DNA of 64,000 bases from Metridium senile (taxonomy: Eukaryota; Cnidaria; Anthozoa; Actiniaria; Metridiidae), in the NCBI GenBank assembly GCA_949775045.1, contig OX459098.1:17815281-17879280 (forward strand), read 5' to 3'. The stretch's first letter is position 1; every line of letters begins with the position of its first letter. The notes under the pieces were generated by a model, which saw only the letters and a program-made list of their open reading frames with translations, did not search any database and had not been told where the DNA came from. The position numbers were made by a program, and so were the translations under genes. Positions 32,470 to 43,779 of this stretch are shown here, in pieces.

Positions 32470-34800
32470 AACCTACCATAATATATTTTTTTAATGTTTT
32501 TCGATTTGCCGAAATAATATAATTTCAAACAATAATCAAACATTGTAATTTAAACATCATAATTTAACCATATTCATTATCATATTGTATCATTAATAAG
32601 TTTTAAAATAATTTGCTACTGTTAATTTAATTATGCTCTAGCAATACCTTCAATATACCTGTTAGATTGCTATCAACCTATGTACTTACCTACTCACCTC
32701 ACAACTACCTACGTACCCTCCTACCTACTTAAACAATAAAGCCAACTAACCAATCAACGTGATTTCTTAACACAATGTCTAGACATAACATAACATGTCA
32801 GTTTTAGCGGTCCACCTCAATAGCAGTTCATTAAGTTAATATAGAAAAGGTTAATGCTTTAGGCAGGCTAACAAAGGTTAATTTACTTCTTGCCCAGATG
32901 TGCATCATCTGTTATAAAAGGTTAAAAAAATACATTTATTTGAAGAAGTTTAACATAGAAGACATTTCATTTTGAAATTTAAATTAAAAAGAAACGCTTC
33001 CAAAAAAATAGTTTCGATAGCTATAAACAACATCAGATATCTCTATCTTCGCGATCGCGAAACTAAGGGTGAAGAGGACCAAAAGAACGTATGTTTTCCC
33101 AGGCTAATATCTCTGTCATCTATAATTATATTATTCACTGACATATATAGTCAAATATTTTTCGTTCATTCGTTACTATATACTCTTCAGATTTTAAAAC
33201 TGTTCACTTTCATTCATTTACTCGTCTTTAAAAACACAAAATAAAACTTTCGTCAATCGTTGCTCTTTCCCTAAAAACGCCCGTTCACGTTATCTCAACA
33301 ATACTCATTGCAATCGTATTACAAATATATCATTTATATCAATCCCACTGTTATTTTTTCCCTATCACAAACATTCTATAAATCAACACGGTCTTGGGTC
33401 ACTTCAAGAAAAACAAATGCAACATTATAAAGTAGGTGTCGACAGGATACTACAACAGACAGTCTAAAAAAAAAGATATTTACGCGAGATCTTGACAATA
33501 CGATTTGAGGAAAGAAACATACGCAGATTCCCAGAGAAATTATCTTGTATTTGGGTCTTTCTCAGCAAAAAAAAAACACTTAAATCGATCGTATATATCT
33601 TTGTGTATTTATGAAGAACGTAGATACGAATATTCACATATATATCTTGTATTTTAGTTATTTCAAGCAAACAATTCAATCAATCGTATACCGAAAAATA
33701 AGACTATTGTGCATTTATGAAGAACGTAGCTACAAACATTCACACGTGGAAACTATCTTGTGTTTTAGTCTTTTACACCAAAAAGTTTAATCGATCTTAT
33801 ACCTCACTCGTTTTGTCGGAGATGTTTTTTTGCGTACTGAAAAAAACAGACTATTCTGTACTTATAAAATACTTGGATAAGATTAATCACGGGGAAAAAA
33901 AAACCCTACCTCTAGAAGATTTGCCTTTTCGTGATCTCTCTTCGCTGTTGTTAGCTCCGTTTATGAGTCTTCATCAAGTGTGTCACTTGTTATGTTAAAC
34001 GACTTACGCATGCAAGGCAACCACCTGCGTAAAGAAAACGCAAGCTCCTGCGTAAGTTCCTCATCTGATGGAAATTAAACGTTTCGTCCAATAAAAATTT
34101 ACTTGTCGTGTTGCGTTTGAGCAAATATACGAAAATGTTTTCCGCCTTATGTATATTTCTTCTCTTAACCTGTTTTCAATTCTGAGTTGTCAATGCTGGA
34201 TATAATTTGTTATCCAACTATTCACATGTTGTCCAAGCAAGCCAGTCTTCACAATTAATCACAATTAATCATCTGCGAAAAACAAGCAAAGCTATATGGA
34301 ACTTTTTTCGCTTCTGTCAACGTTACGTTACCCACAAGCTGGCTCTTAACGTTGACTAAGTGCATGCATGTTCATTTTGTAGACGAAACGAGTTCAGCAT
34401 TTACTTTTCGTATGTACACGCCGTAAATAATACGTAAAGTTTACGCAAATCAACAGTGCGTGTAAAAACGCAAGACACCAATATTTTTCTGTCTAATTGT
34501 CTTGCATTTCATGCCGTTGTAACAGGAGCTTATAAAGAATGAACGCAAATGCGTATTTGGACTCGATGTACAAAACACTCTGCGTTACAATATTTCATGT
34601 ACAATACATCTAGCCAGTTACGTATATCAATATCATGGTCATGCGCGGTGAAGTGGTTAGCCAATACTGGTGTTTGATGTTGTCTCTCTTGAAATCCATC
34701 ACTTTTGGTAATGGTATGTACCAATATTGACTTGTGATGGTTTACTATCATCGTATGTAATTTTGATAGTGGAATAATACAGCTTGTAAAGGATCTTATA
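32470..34800. other. Gene-free stretch with a 108-bp triplication
   Basis: At 33536-33800 three degenerate copies of ~108 bp share TATCTTGTATTT, AATCGATCGTAT and ATTTATGAAGAACGTAG. The remainder is AT-rich and unassigned. A GTTACGTTACC word near 34323 and TACGTAA words near 34430 are unexplained. Confidence 0.5.
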
Positions 34801-34965
34801 TCAGGACTGATGGAGGTGAAGGGCTTTGTGTCGCCCGGAATCTACGAATATATTGACTCTGAAATCCGGACTGATCCAGCCCTCGCAATCCGGGATCCAC
34901 CCTTTTGGAATCCATTAAGAAATCCTGAATCCACGAATAAATTGACTTTGAAATCCGGAATCCAT

Positions 34966-35205
34966 CCCTTGGAATCTGGAATACAGCCCTTGGAATCTGG
35001 AATACAGCCCTTGGAATCTGGAATACAGCCCTTGGAATCTGGAATACAGCCCTTGGAATCTGGAATACAGCCCTTGGAATCTGGAATACAGCCCTTGGAA
35101 TCTGGAATACAACCCTTGGAATTTGGAACCCAGCCCTTGGAATCTGGAATCCAACCCTTGGAATCTGGAATACAGCCCTTGGAATCTGGAATCCAGCGCT
35201 TGGAA
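34966..35205. repeat. 21-bp minisatellite
   Basis: About eleven copies of TTGGAATCTGGAATACAGCC (plus C). The 21-bp period keeps frames open on both strands (ESGIQPL on plus). The preceding 34850-34965 has looser GGAATCC words, the probable seed. Confidence 0.93.
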
Positions 35206-35469
35206 TATATAATGATACGATAATGTTTTCGATAATGTTTTCGTACTACTTTACGAATATCCAATCAGATCTTTTCAGTTGCTAGTCAAAATTATTTAAC
35301 GTGTTTGTCCGTGCTTTAATTGTTGTTATTCTTCAATTAAAACGTTTTGATAGTTATAGAAAGTGCTCAATGGAGAATTTGAGTGGGCAATTTTCTAAAG
35401 TGTTCTTTTTGCATGCAATGTACATGTGCTTCCAATGATTTGAAATAGTAAAGTTTTAGTAAAGTTATA

Positions 35470-35520
35470 TAAGTCAACATTTTTTACGGTGTTACAAATT
35501 TCATTATATTACCTATCATT
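35470..35520. repeat. Fragment of the CCGACGAAGGGC-family repeat
   Basis: AAGTCAACATTTTTTACGGT and TTTCATTATATTACCTATCA match the 3' part of the copy at 53493-53712. The ribozyme-like core is missing. Confidence 0.6.
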
Positions 35521-35660
35521 TTTGAAATGGGTGTATGCCCAATATTCTGTTCTGGAGTACGTGGAGAGGAACAGATCTGGGAGGAGCTAGGGAGGAACAC
35601 GGTTCCAAAGCCCTCGAAATAGACTGGGAGATGGGAGAATTCACTGGAAAAAATAGTAAG

Positions 35661-35940
35661 GGTGGCATGAGTGGCCTAGCGGTGAGAGCGCTGGCCTTTC
35701 ACCACTGTAACCTGGGTTCGATTCCCGTCTCGGGCGACAAGTGAATAGAGTTTGTTTGACGTGTTGTTCTCTCTCATGCCACGAGGGTTTTTCTCCGGGT
35801 TATCCGGTTTTCCTCCCGCAAAAGTCAACATGTGAGCAGAGTTGTGTGTTGTAAATATGTTAGTGTGAGTGTGAGTGTGAGTGTGAGTGTGAGTGTGAGT
35901 GAACCTCACGGAAGAGCCCCAACAGGGAGTGATGGTTGTA
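35661..35940 (+). mobile_element. tRNA-Glu-derived SINE
   Basis: The head has an A box, TGGCCTAGCGG (35672-35682), an anticodon-loop-like CCTTTCACC, and a B box, GGTTCGATTCC (35715-35725), all spaced as in a tRNA. CTTTCACC fits tRNA-Glu(UUC). The body follows (ATGCCACGAGGGTTTTTCTC, ACATGTGAGCAGAG), then a GTGAGT run and the end GAACCTCACGGAAGA. SINEs of this kind are transcribed by RNA polymerase III. A truncated sister lies at 197-360. Confidence 0.88.
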
Positions 35941-35944
35941 CAAT

Positions 35945-36770
35945 ATTGATTTATAAGGAAGGAGAAATGTGTAAAGAAATTGGGTATATGGTAGAAACAT
36001 GAAGGCTATGGAAAGTAAGGAGACGGGATGTTTGAATGTCTTTTCCTCTTCCCTATTTCTGTCTTGAAGTGACCTATACGGACATAATATTTAATATTGC
36101 CCACAGGCACAGCCTATATAGGCCGGCTAATAATATTAAACCAGGAGTGCAGACAATCATGTAGAAGTACATTAGTGATATAAGCTTAAAAACAATGCCT
36201 TCAAGCATTCTAAACAGTATATTAGAAATGTCTTTATCAATTAAACTGTTTCCGTGCACATTTAAATGCAGAAGTTGATCACGTACTCCAAGCTGTCTAC
36301 TTCATGTGATTTACGTTCTATGTATTGGTATCTATTTTATTGCCCTTATCACGATTCACTCATCATTCGTTTTAAATCTGTCAGTATTACATCCCCTTAG
36401 GCAGTAACTACACGATAAACTATCTCAGACATTCAATTCATGTTACAAAACTCAGTAAGAATCAAGAAGAAATCATGTACATGCATGATCACAGATGCAT
36501 TCTATCTCATTATTCATGCCAGTTAGTCGTCCTTATTTGCATAAGCTTTAACTTGAATGTTCATAGCCAGACTATTCGATGGCCAGATTCGATAGCCAAT
36601 ATTAATTTACATATGACTTGAAAATGAGTTTTAGTTTTATTCTGAGCTATGCGTATAACACAAAAGCGTCCTAATTCCAAGCTTTAACTTGAATGTTCAT
36701 GGCCAAATTCGATAGCCAGATCAGTTTGATAGCCAGAATCGATAGTCTTGATAGCCAGATCAATTTACGT
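35945..36770. other. Gene-free stretch with GATAGCCA repeats
   Basis: Between 36565 and 36765 the words AGCTTTAACTTGAATGTTCAT, ATTCGATAGCCAGAT and GAGTTTTAGTTTTATTCTG recur irregularly, and the last recurs beyond the next MITE at 37045. Nothing else is identified. Confidence 0.5.
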
Positions 36771-36773
36771 ACA

Positions 36774-37034
36774 CATCTATTTCAAAAAACGTTGTCAGAA
36801 GGAGATCTGCAATCTGCAATCTGAGACCGAAATCAATTCTGGAGTACGGCAGTTTTTTCTCATTGCGTGCACTTTCTGGCTTCGGGTATATGGCTGACGG
36901 TAAATATAAATCTGAAGGTGCTAAGCGCAAAAAAAAACAGGGCTGGTTTTTGCAGTACGAAATTATCCTGAATTCATTTCGGTCTCACATTGCAGATTCA
37001 GATCTCCTTCTGACAACGTTTTTTGAAATAGGTG
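36774..37034. mobile_element. MITE, probably TA-flanked
   Basis: CATCTATTTCAAAAAACGTT on the left and AACGTTTTTTGAAATAGGTG on the right are near-perfect inverted copies. They extend through GTCAGAAGGAGATCTG and CAGATCTCCTTCTGAC. TA occurs at both outer edges. The interior has paired GAGACCGAAAT and ATTTCGGTCTC. Confidence 0.82.
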
Positions 37035-37044
37035 TATCTTGAAA

Positions 37045-38135
37045 ATGAGTTTTAGTTTTATTCTGGCTTATTCATAAGCTTTAACTTGAATTTTCTTAAC
37101 AAGATTCGATTGCCAAATTAATTCCTTTAATAGTTGTATGTACGATAGAAAACATTTTAACCATAGGCTTTGTTGCTTAATTAAGTAGTTTAATTTGTGT
37201 GTCGAATATAATACGATCACTCACATTAAATATCATATAAGACATGATCTTTCATATCATATATAGAGGATAAAAAAAAATTAATTAAGGACACGCGCGT
37301 ACATTTGGGACCTTTGGTACATAACTTTTTCATAACTTCACTAGTGAAAATATGGAAAATATGAGTTTTCGTAGTTTCCGGTAAAACACTATTATCCATA
37401 TTATAAACATTGTTAATGCTTAAAAACATATAATATACAACTCTTGAATAATATTTTACAATTAGTTCAAAAACAAGCGAAAAGTCGAATAAAGGAAAGC
37501 ATGGGGACAGTCAGCACCGAATCGAAACATCGTTTAGGATTGGTTTAAAAAACAATAGAGTCTTTCCAAACAACTACCCTAAACCTAACCAAACAATAGC
37601 GGTACTGTATTAGGGGGCCAACGAAAACGCAGCTTTCGACTAGTAATGTATTACTGAATACATAGAGGGCTGCATTTACATTTACCCCAAGGGAAATAAT
37701 TGTTGTATGAGTAAAAATGCGGGTAACAGATACTCCAGAACCAGTCCTTACGGACGTTTCGTGCGTAAACATTGTCGTAATCATCTTCACATTAACATCT
37801 TAGAAACCGTTTTCAGAAGTATAAGGAGTGTACACACCTTAATTTTCGTTCGTTTTTTAAAAGTTTTTTTTTTCATATATATCTCGATCATACAGTAATA
37901 ATTAACGAGTTAATCTTCATGTATCAAAGAGCTTAAGCGACTGATATGAAAGTCTGCGAAGAGATCAAAGTGTTATTTAAGCCACTTATATCTAAGAAGA
38001 TTATTGTACTACATGGTTATTAGCTTTTCTTCTATAAGATGTTTGAATGAGATATTGTTTTTTCGTGGACAATCTACAGAAGGTCTCTCAAGAACGCAGT
38101 GAATAACTTACATGTAGTGTTGCGTTACCCGGAAC
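37045..38135. other. Gene-free stretch
   Basis: AT-rich DNA without supported exon, array or element. Confidence 0.4.
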
Positions 38136-38139
38136 AGCC

Positions 38140-38540
38140 ACCAACATTAATTACACAACGTAATTGCAAGAACTTTATAACACGATAATAAAATAATAAT
38201 GAATATGATGATTATGGTGATGACTCTAATAATTTTGATGTCTATCATGATGATGATGATGAGAATGAGATGATGATGATGGTGGTGGTGGCCATGATGG
38301 TGATGGTGGTGGTGGTTTTGGTGATAATAATAAGACACCAAGATTAATCAGACACCGTAATTGCAAGAACTTTATAACAAGATAATCAAATAATAAAGAC
38401 TATTGAGGACTATCATGATTATGAGAATGAGATGATGGCGATGGTGGTGGTGGTGGCCATGATGGTGATGGTAAGAACGTAGATTGATGATGGTGACATT
38501 CCCGAGACAGCCACCAACATTAATCACCCTAATTGCAAGC
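38140..38540. repeat. Degenerate tandem repeat with GATGGTGGTG microsatellites
   Basis: AATTGCAAGAACTTTATAAC occurs near 38162 and 38359 and in diverged form near 38531. Each copy is followed by ATGATGATGG/GGTGGTGG runs, and CAGCCACCAACATTAAT precedes two of the units. Confidence 0.7.
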
Positions 38541-39867
38541 ACTGTAATATATGATTATAAAAGAATAACCACTCTATGGTGAAAATTTTTAACAGTTAAA
38601 ACTGTTTTTCCATAATTAAAAAAGAACCTTTATCTTTTTTTAAATATTTTTCACAACAGATCGATCCACATAATATTTCTCTAATAATGTTCTAACTCTT
38701 CGTTTGCTGGCACTTACACTCACTACCTCTACATTAAATATTATAAAATGGGTTACAATATTATATTTACAATCACAGTAACTACTGGGTTACAAAATTC
38801 CATTTACAATCACAGTAACTACTGCAGGGCTCGTATTAACGGCCGGTCAATTTGGTACTTGATCGCCGGTCAAATACAGTTTTGAACGGACATTTTGATC
38901 GGTCATCTTTTTTAAAATAAATAAATTAAAATATACTATTTCACCTTCATATCGCAAAGAGGTTTAGTTGGATTTTGGTAAGAAATCATATGTAAAACCT
39001 AAATTAAAATAAAAACTTTAAGAAATTCAATCTAAAAATACGATAGAAACCTATTTAAATAACATAAGGTAAGTCGGAAAAAAATATTTTTTAAATTAAA
39101 TAATCAGTATATATTAGTCTATAGCATGAGCTATCATGCTATCATTCAACTTATCAAATTATGTTTTCACTACTTTACGTAGTTTTTCACACATGCTGAG
39201 AATTTAATTTGGTTTTCGTTGTATTTTCATTTAATATATACATTCATGTTTCTCTGTTGGGAATATCTGCAATGACTCCTAGAGAGACTTTCTCATTACA
39301 GTAAATTAAAACCTTTAATAGCAGGATTCTGATAGATGTTTTTCGATATCTTCCTATGATAAGCCGAACATATCCCATTGTTTTCCGATTCTTATCCGAT
39401 TGTTATCGGAATACAAAACCGATGTAATGAACAACAGCGAATCTCCACGGGTAGCTCATTTGTCTTTGCTTAATCTTATACTCATTAGTAAATGTTTAGG
39501 ATTTTTTGTTTTGCATCCAACCTTTCAAACAGATATTTGAAATATGTATTTGTTTGGTACTTCGGTAGGCACGCGCGCGTCAAATCAAAAAGGGCGGGAA
39601 AACTGTTGACGCCGAAAAACAAGCTTGCTCACATAGAAGATGCTTTCTGGCCTGCTTCGTATGGATAATTTTCACTTTAATATCACATCTATAAAAAATA
39701 CTCGATTCTGATTGGCTGACGATCTGTGAATTTTTTTCTTAAAGGCCCTCTTGCATCCAAGGTGCATTGCATCCGTTTGTTTATGTTTTGAAAATATCTA
39801 TTGTTAAAAGTCGCTTTCTAATTGGTTAGAAAACCGATCCCGCAGTACGGGCTACTCACGGGTTTTT

Positions 39868-39873
39868 CACGTT
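39868..39873. other. Target site duplication, element A left
   Basis: CACGTT directly precedes the terminus AGTAGTATGC and is repeated exactly at 43771-43776 after the opposite terminus. Confidence 0.88.
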
Positions 39874-41351
39874 AGTAGTATGCGAGTACCAATCCTACGC
39901 CACCCGCACCGGCGGTGCGCCGGTGCAACCCAGAAACAAAGGAAATTCCTCATATTTCAAATTCCTTAGCATGCGTCGAACAAAAGAAGACGCGGCGTCC
40001 TTTTGCAGAACAAAGGAAATTCTCGGCTCTAGGATTAAATGTGGCGTCCTATTTCGCTAAACAAAAGAAATTCTTCATATCTAAAACTCCTAAGCGTCAT
40101 TTTTAAAATTCCTTTAATAATAGCGGTTTTTCTAACTACAAACATGCGCGTCACCAAATGCAAATCTTTTGTGTTTAGTTCATTGACAAAAGAAATGCTT
40201 GATATTGAAGTCAACAAACAAAAATTGTGTTATATCAGTATTTCTTACTGATAGAACACGAGAACGACGGCCATTTAATAGCTTTTTTTTTTTTTTGTGA
40301 TATTTATTATGATAATGTGTTTTTACAGTCTTGGCGCGTGCCGCGTCACCACCTGCAAATCTATTGTTTAGTTCATAGACAAAATAATTTTTTTTGTTTT
40401 TGAAGTAAAATTGCAATGCTTGCCTATAAATCGAGAAATAAACAAACAAAATTATGGCGTTAGATATTCCTTACTGATATAACAAAAATAGACTACGCAG
40501 TTCTTTCTTTTTAAACAATAATAAGTGTGCCGAATTAAACAATAACACATCGTAGCTAGGTATAGTCAATTAAAGGTTGAATGAGTACATTTGTAAACAT
40601 TGAGTAATTCAACGGGTTTTATTAGCTTTTCTTAATTAAACTTTAACTAACCTTAAAGTTAAAACTTTTAAAACAGTTTTTGCGATTAGTTTTTGGAGCA
40701 ATTACTAATCTTACTGATATAACAAGAGAACGAAGAACTTCTTACTTTTCAAACACTAATATTATAATAATGAGTTTGTACAATTAGTCTGGGCGCGTGC
40801 CTATTGTTTAACTTATCCTTGTACATGTTTTGTTTGTTTATCAAATTTAAATCATTAAATGAGTTTGAGCAGTTTGTATTCTATATATAATGCTATATAA
40901 CTTTTAACATATCCGATAATTGAAAGTATCCATTATATTTCTTCGACTGGCTTTTCTCCCGACTGCGTTAAGTCTGTCAGCCTCGTAGAGGCATATCTTG
41001 TAATGATGAAAATATTATATAGTAATTATATTATATAGTAATTATTATATAGTATGAAACCCAGGATGATGAGGACAAACCCAGGATGATGAGGACAAAC
41101 CCAGGATGACAAGGACAAACGGGATTAAATTCAACTTGTTGTGTATTCCCCTAGCCTATTGTGCTGACATTGCAGTTTTCTCTTTGAGTTTGTCAACATC
41201 CCCAGACTTGCCCCGCGATTCCACCAATACAAATACGGAGTTATTCATACATATATGGCATACTTTTTAAAAACATTTATTGAGGATAAGATATAATAAA
41301 GGAGACGACAGCTTATATAGTCATTTGAAAAGGGAACGCTATAAGAGAACC

Positions 41352-41879
41352 ATGTCTCATTCCGACTCCGGCTATGAAGATGAAAGTTTGCATAGTGATG
41401 AGGAAAGTATCCAGGAAAGCGATGACTCTTCTGAAGACAGTCATGAAGAGGATGAGCTGGATGATGGGGTCGAAGTGAACGTCTGGGAAAGACTTCAAAG
41501 CGAAGCGGTCAAAAGGCATGAAGACGAATGGGAAGATTTGGTACAGAAATATAAGCAAAATGGGGATAGTGATGAAATAGCAAAAGTTAAAGCGAGTAAT
41601 GCCGTGGTTCCTACTTTCAGAAAAGAACTCAGGGAGGTTCTATTTGAGCACCTAAAATGGATGCACTATTTGAAAAAGGATTCTCTTTATAAAAAAGTTA
41701 TGACTACCAAGAAAAACCTAATTGATATGGAAGACTATAGCTGGGAAGAAGCAACTGAATCAGCCATAAACCAAAGAAAGTTTTTGCTCAACAAACTGTT
41801 TTCGAAACAAGAAGTTCCTATACAAAGTCCGGTGAATTTTGACACTTTTAACCCACATGATTGCAAATTTCACAGATGA
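41352..41879 (+). CDS. Acidic element protein (element A)
   Basis: 175 residues, unrecognised. The first ~50 residues are an Asp/Glu/Ser-rich, probably disordered segment containing DESLHSDEES and SSEDSHEEDE. A compact charged region follows, likely helical: VWERLQSEAVKRHEDEW, LVQKYKQNGDSDE, FRKELREVLFEHLKW and SWEEATESAINQRKFLLNKL. It is ~60% identical to the element B protein, and those four blocks are best conserved. I chose this ATG, not the upstream 41280, because it aligns with the start in B (MSHSDS/MSKSNY). A TATAATAAAG word lies ~55 bp upstream and AATAAA at 41915. It sits in the element loop, outside the inverted arms. The helical part could bind the partner protein or DNA (inference). 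Confidence 0.82.
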   Translation: MSHSDSGYEDESLHSDEESIQESDDSSEDSHEEDELDDGVEVNVWERLQSEAVKRHEDEWEDLVQKYKQNGDSDEIAKVKASNAVVPTFRKELREVLFEHLKWMHYLKKDSLYKKVMTTKKNLIDMEDYSWEEATESAINQRKFLLNKLFSKQEVPIQSPVNFDTFNPHDCKFHR

Positions 41880-42283
41880 TTATGTTATCGTGTACAAGCA
41901 TAATGTGTATCTTTAATAAAAATATATATTCATAAACGGTAAAGTCTAGTCTTGTTTGATTTTTAAAACGTATGCCATATGTATGAATAACTCCGTATTT
42001 GTATTGGTGGAATCGCGGGGCAAGTCTGGGGATGTTGACAAACTCAAAGAGAAAACTGCAATGTCAGCACAATAGGCTAGGGGAATACACAACAAGTTGA
42101 ATTTAATCCCGTTTGTCCTTGTCATCCTGGGTTTGTCCTCATCATCCTGGGTTTGTCCTCATCATCCTGGGTTTTGTCCTGCTCATCCTGGGTTTTGTCC
42201 TGCTCATCCTTGCCTTAAACCTCGATAAATGTGAACATTTGGGGTAAACGTCGTCTTTTCCAAGAGAACGTCAAAGTATCAAC

Positions 42284-42595
42284 ATGGTCAATCGAGTCTG
42301 TCGTGATTGTCCTATCCCTGATTGTGGAGCGAAATACTTGGTGAAACTATCAAATCATCTAACTGATGTACATCAATTAGATCACATTGAACGAAGGAAA
42401 TGCCTACAAGAAGCAAAACTTCAGCCGAAAGTAAAAGTGGTTGTCTATCTCGACTCTAAAGAGAAGAATAAATTAAAGTATGAAGATAGCATTGTTTATG
42501 AACCATCTTTACCAAGAAAGCCACAACAAGTCCAAAGACGGAAAAAGATCAGTAGACCTCGAAACGTAAAGAGAAAATCAAAGAAAGCTCTCTGA
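42284..42595 (+). CDS. Zinc-finger-like basic protein (element A)
   Basis: 103 residues. The N-terminus has Cys6, Cys9, Cys14, His25 and His30, giving C-x2-C-x4-C-x10-H-x4-H, a C2H2-like finger (CPIPDCGAKYLVKLSNH, then LTDVH). RRKCLQEAKLQPKVKVVV follows, then a Lys/Arg-rich tail ending KRKSKKAL. The fold suggests a DNA- or RNA-binding protein acting in the nucleus (inference). It lies ~400 bp downstream of the acidic gene on the same strand and is absent from the left arm. The equivalent protein in element B keeps every Cys and His and QEAKLQPK; the tails diverge but stay basic. Confidence 0.82.
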   Translation: MVNRVCRDCPIPDCGAKYLVKLSNHLTDVHQLDHIERRKCLQEAKLQPKVKVVVYLDSKEKNKLKYEDSIVYEPSLPRKPQQVQRRKKISRPRNVKRKSKKAL

Positions 42596-43770
42596 GCTAT
42601 GAACCCACTTTGGTTTGCAGAATATATAATATTTTCATCATTACAAGATATGCCTCTACGAGGCTGACAGACTTAACGCAGTCGGGAGAAAAGCCAGTCG
42701 AAGAAATATAATGGATACTTTCAATTATCGGATATGTTAAAAGTTATATAGCATTATATATAGAATACAAACTGCTCAAACTCATTTAATGATTTAAATT
42801 TGATAAACAAACAAAACATGTACAAGGATAAGTTAAACAATAGGCACGCGCCCAGACTAATTGTACAAACTCATTATTATAATATTAGTGTTTGAAAAGT
42901 AAGAAGTTCTTCGTTCTCTTGTTATATCAGTAAGATTAGTAATTGCTCCAAAAACTAATCGCAAAAACTGTTTTAAAAGTTTTAACTTTAAGGTTAGTTA
43001 AAGTTTAATTAAGAAAAGCTAATAAAACCCGTTGAATTACTCAATGTTTACAAATGTACTCATTCAACCTTTAATTGACTATACCTAGCTACGATGTGTT
43101 ATTGTTTAATTCGGCACACTTATTATTGTTTAAAAAGAAAGAACTGCGTAGTCTATTTTTGTTATATCAGTAAGGAATATCTAACGCCATAATTTTGTTT
43201 GTTTATTTCTCGATTTATAGGCAAGCATTGCAATTTTACTTCAAAAACAAAAAAAATTATTTTGTCTATGAACTAAACAATAGATTTGCAGGTGGTGACG
43301 CGGCACGCGCCAAGACTGTAAAAACACATTATCATAATAAATATCACAAAAAAAAAAAAAAGCTATTAAATGGCCGTCGTTCTCGTGTTCTATCAGTAAG
43401 AAATACTGATATAACACAATTTTTGTTTGTTGACTTCAATATCAAGCATTTCTTTTGTCAATGAACTAAACACAAAAGATTTGCATTTGGTGACGCGCAT
43501 GTTTGTAGTTAGAAAAACCGCTATTATTAAAGGAATTTTAAAAATGACGCTTAGGAGTTTTAGATATGAAGAATTTCTTTTGTTTAGCGAAATAGGACGC
43601 CACATTTAATCCTAGAGCCGAGAATTTCCTTTGTTCTGCAAAAGGACGCCGCGTCTTCTTTTGTTCGACGCATGCTAAGGAATTTGAAATATGAGGAATT
43701 TCCTTTGTTTCTGGGTTGCACCGGCGCACCGCCGGTGCGGGTGGCGTAGGATTGGTACTCGCATACTACT

Positions 43771-43776
43771 CACGTT
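43771..43776. other. Target site duplication, element A right
   Basis: CACGTT follows the terminus GCATACTACT and equals the left flank at 39868-39873. Confidence 0.88.
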
Positions 43777-43779
43777 GTT

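Larger units (their letters stand above)
39874..43770. mobile_element. Palindromic two-gene mobile element A
   Basis: The ends are AGTAGTATGCGAGTACC and its exact complement, with 6-bp CACGTT on both sides. The left arm (39874-~41272) and right arm (~41960-43770) are near-identical mirror copies. The ~690-bp loop holds the acidic-protein gene. A ~415-bp segment (~42205-42622) with the zinc-finger-like gene is unpaired in the right arm. Outer arms contain ACAAAGGAAATTC subrepeats; the inner arm edge has a ~20-bp repeat, CCCAGGATGATGAGGACAAA, three copies left and four or more right. No transposase, integrase or polymerase frame occurs. The 8-nt end and 6-bp duplication are shared with element B. 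The AG start and 6-bp duplication recall Polinton/Maverick elements (family knowledge), but no Polinton gene is present. Confidence 0.9.

Noticed and set aside
31982..32494. 170-residue Pro/Thr/Tyr-repeat frame
   Set aside because: Pure translation of the ACCT/ACCC microsatellite.
34810..35223. Frames with ESGIQPL heptads on both strands
   Set aside because: A 21-bp minisatellite has a period divisible by three, so several frames are open on both strands. There is no start, splice or homology support.
35672..35745. Functional tRNA gene
   Set aside because: A and B boxes are present but the acceptor stem does not pair, and the sequence continues into a SINE body shared with 197-360.
40180..40449. 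Minus-strand frame of 89 residues, mirrored at 43195-43464
   Set aside because: It lies in the arms of element A and is identical only because the arms are. It has low complexity, a poly-Lys run from poly-A, no match in element B and no conserved motif.
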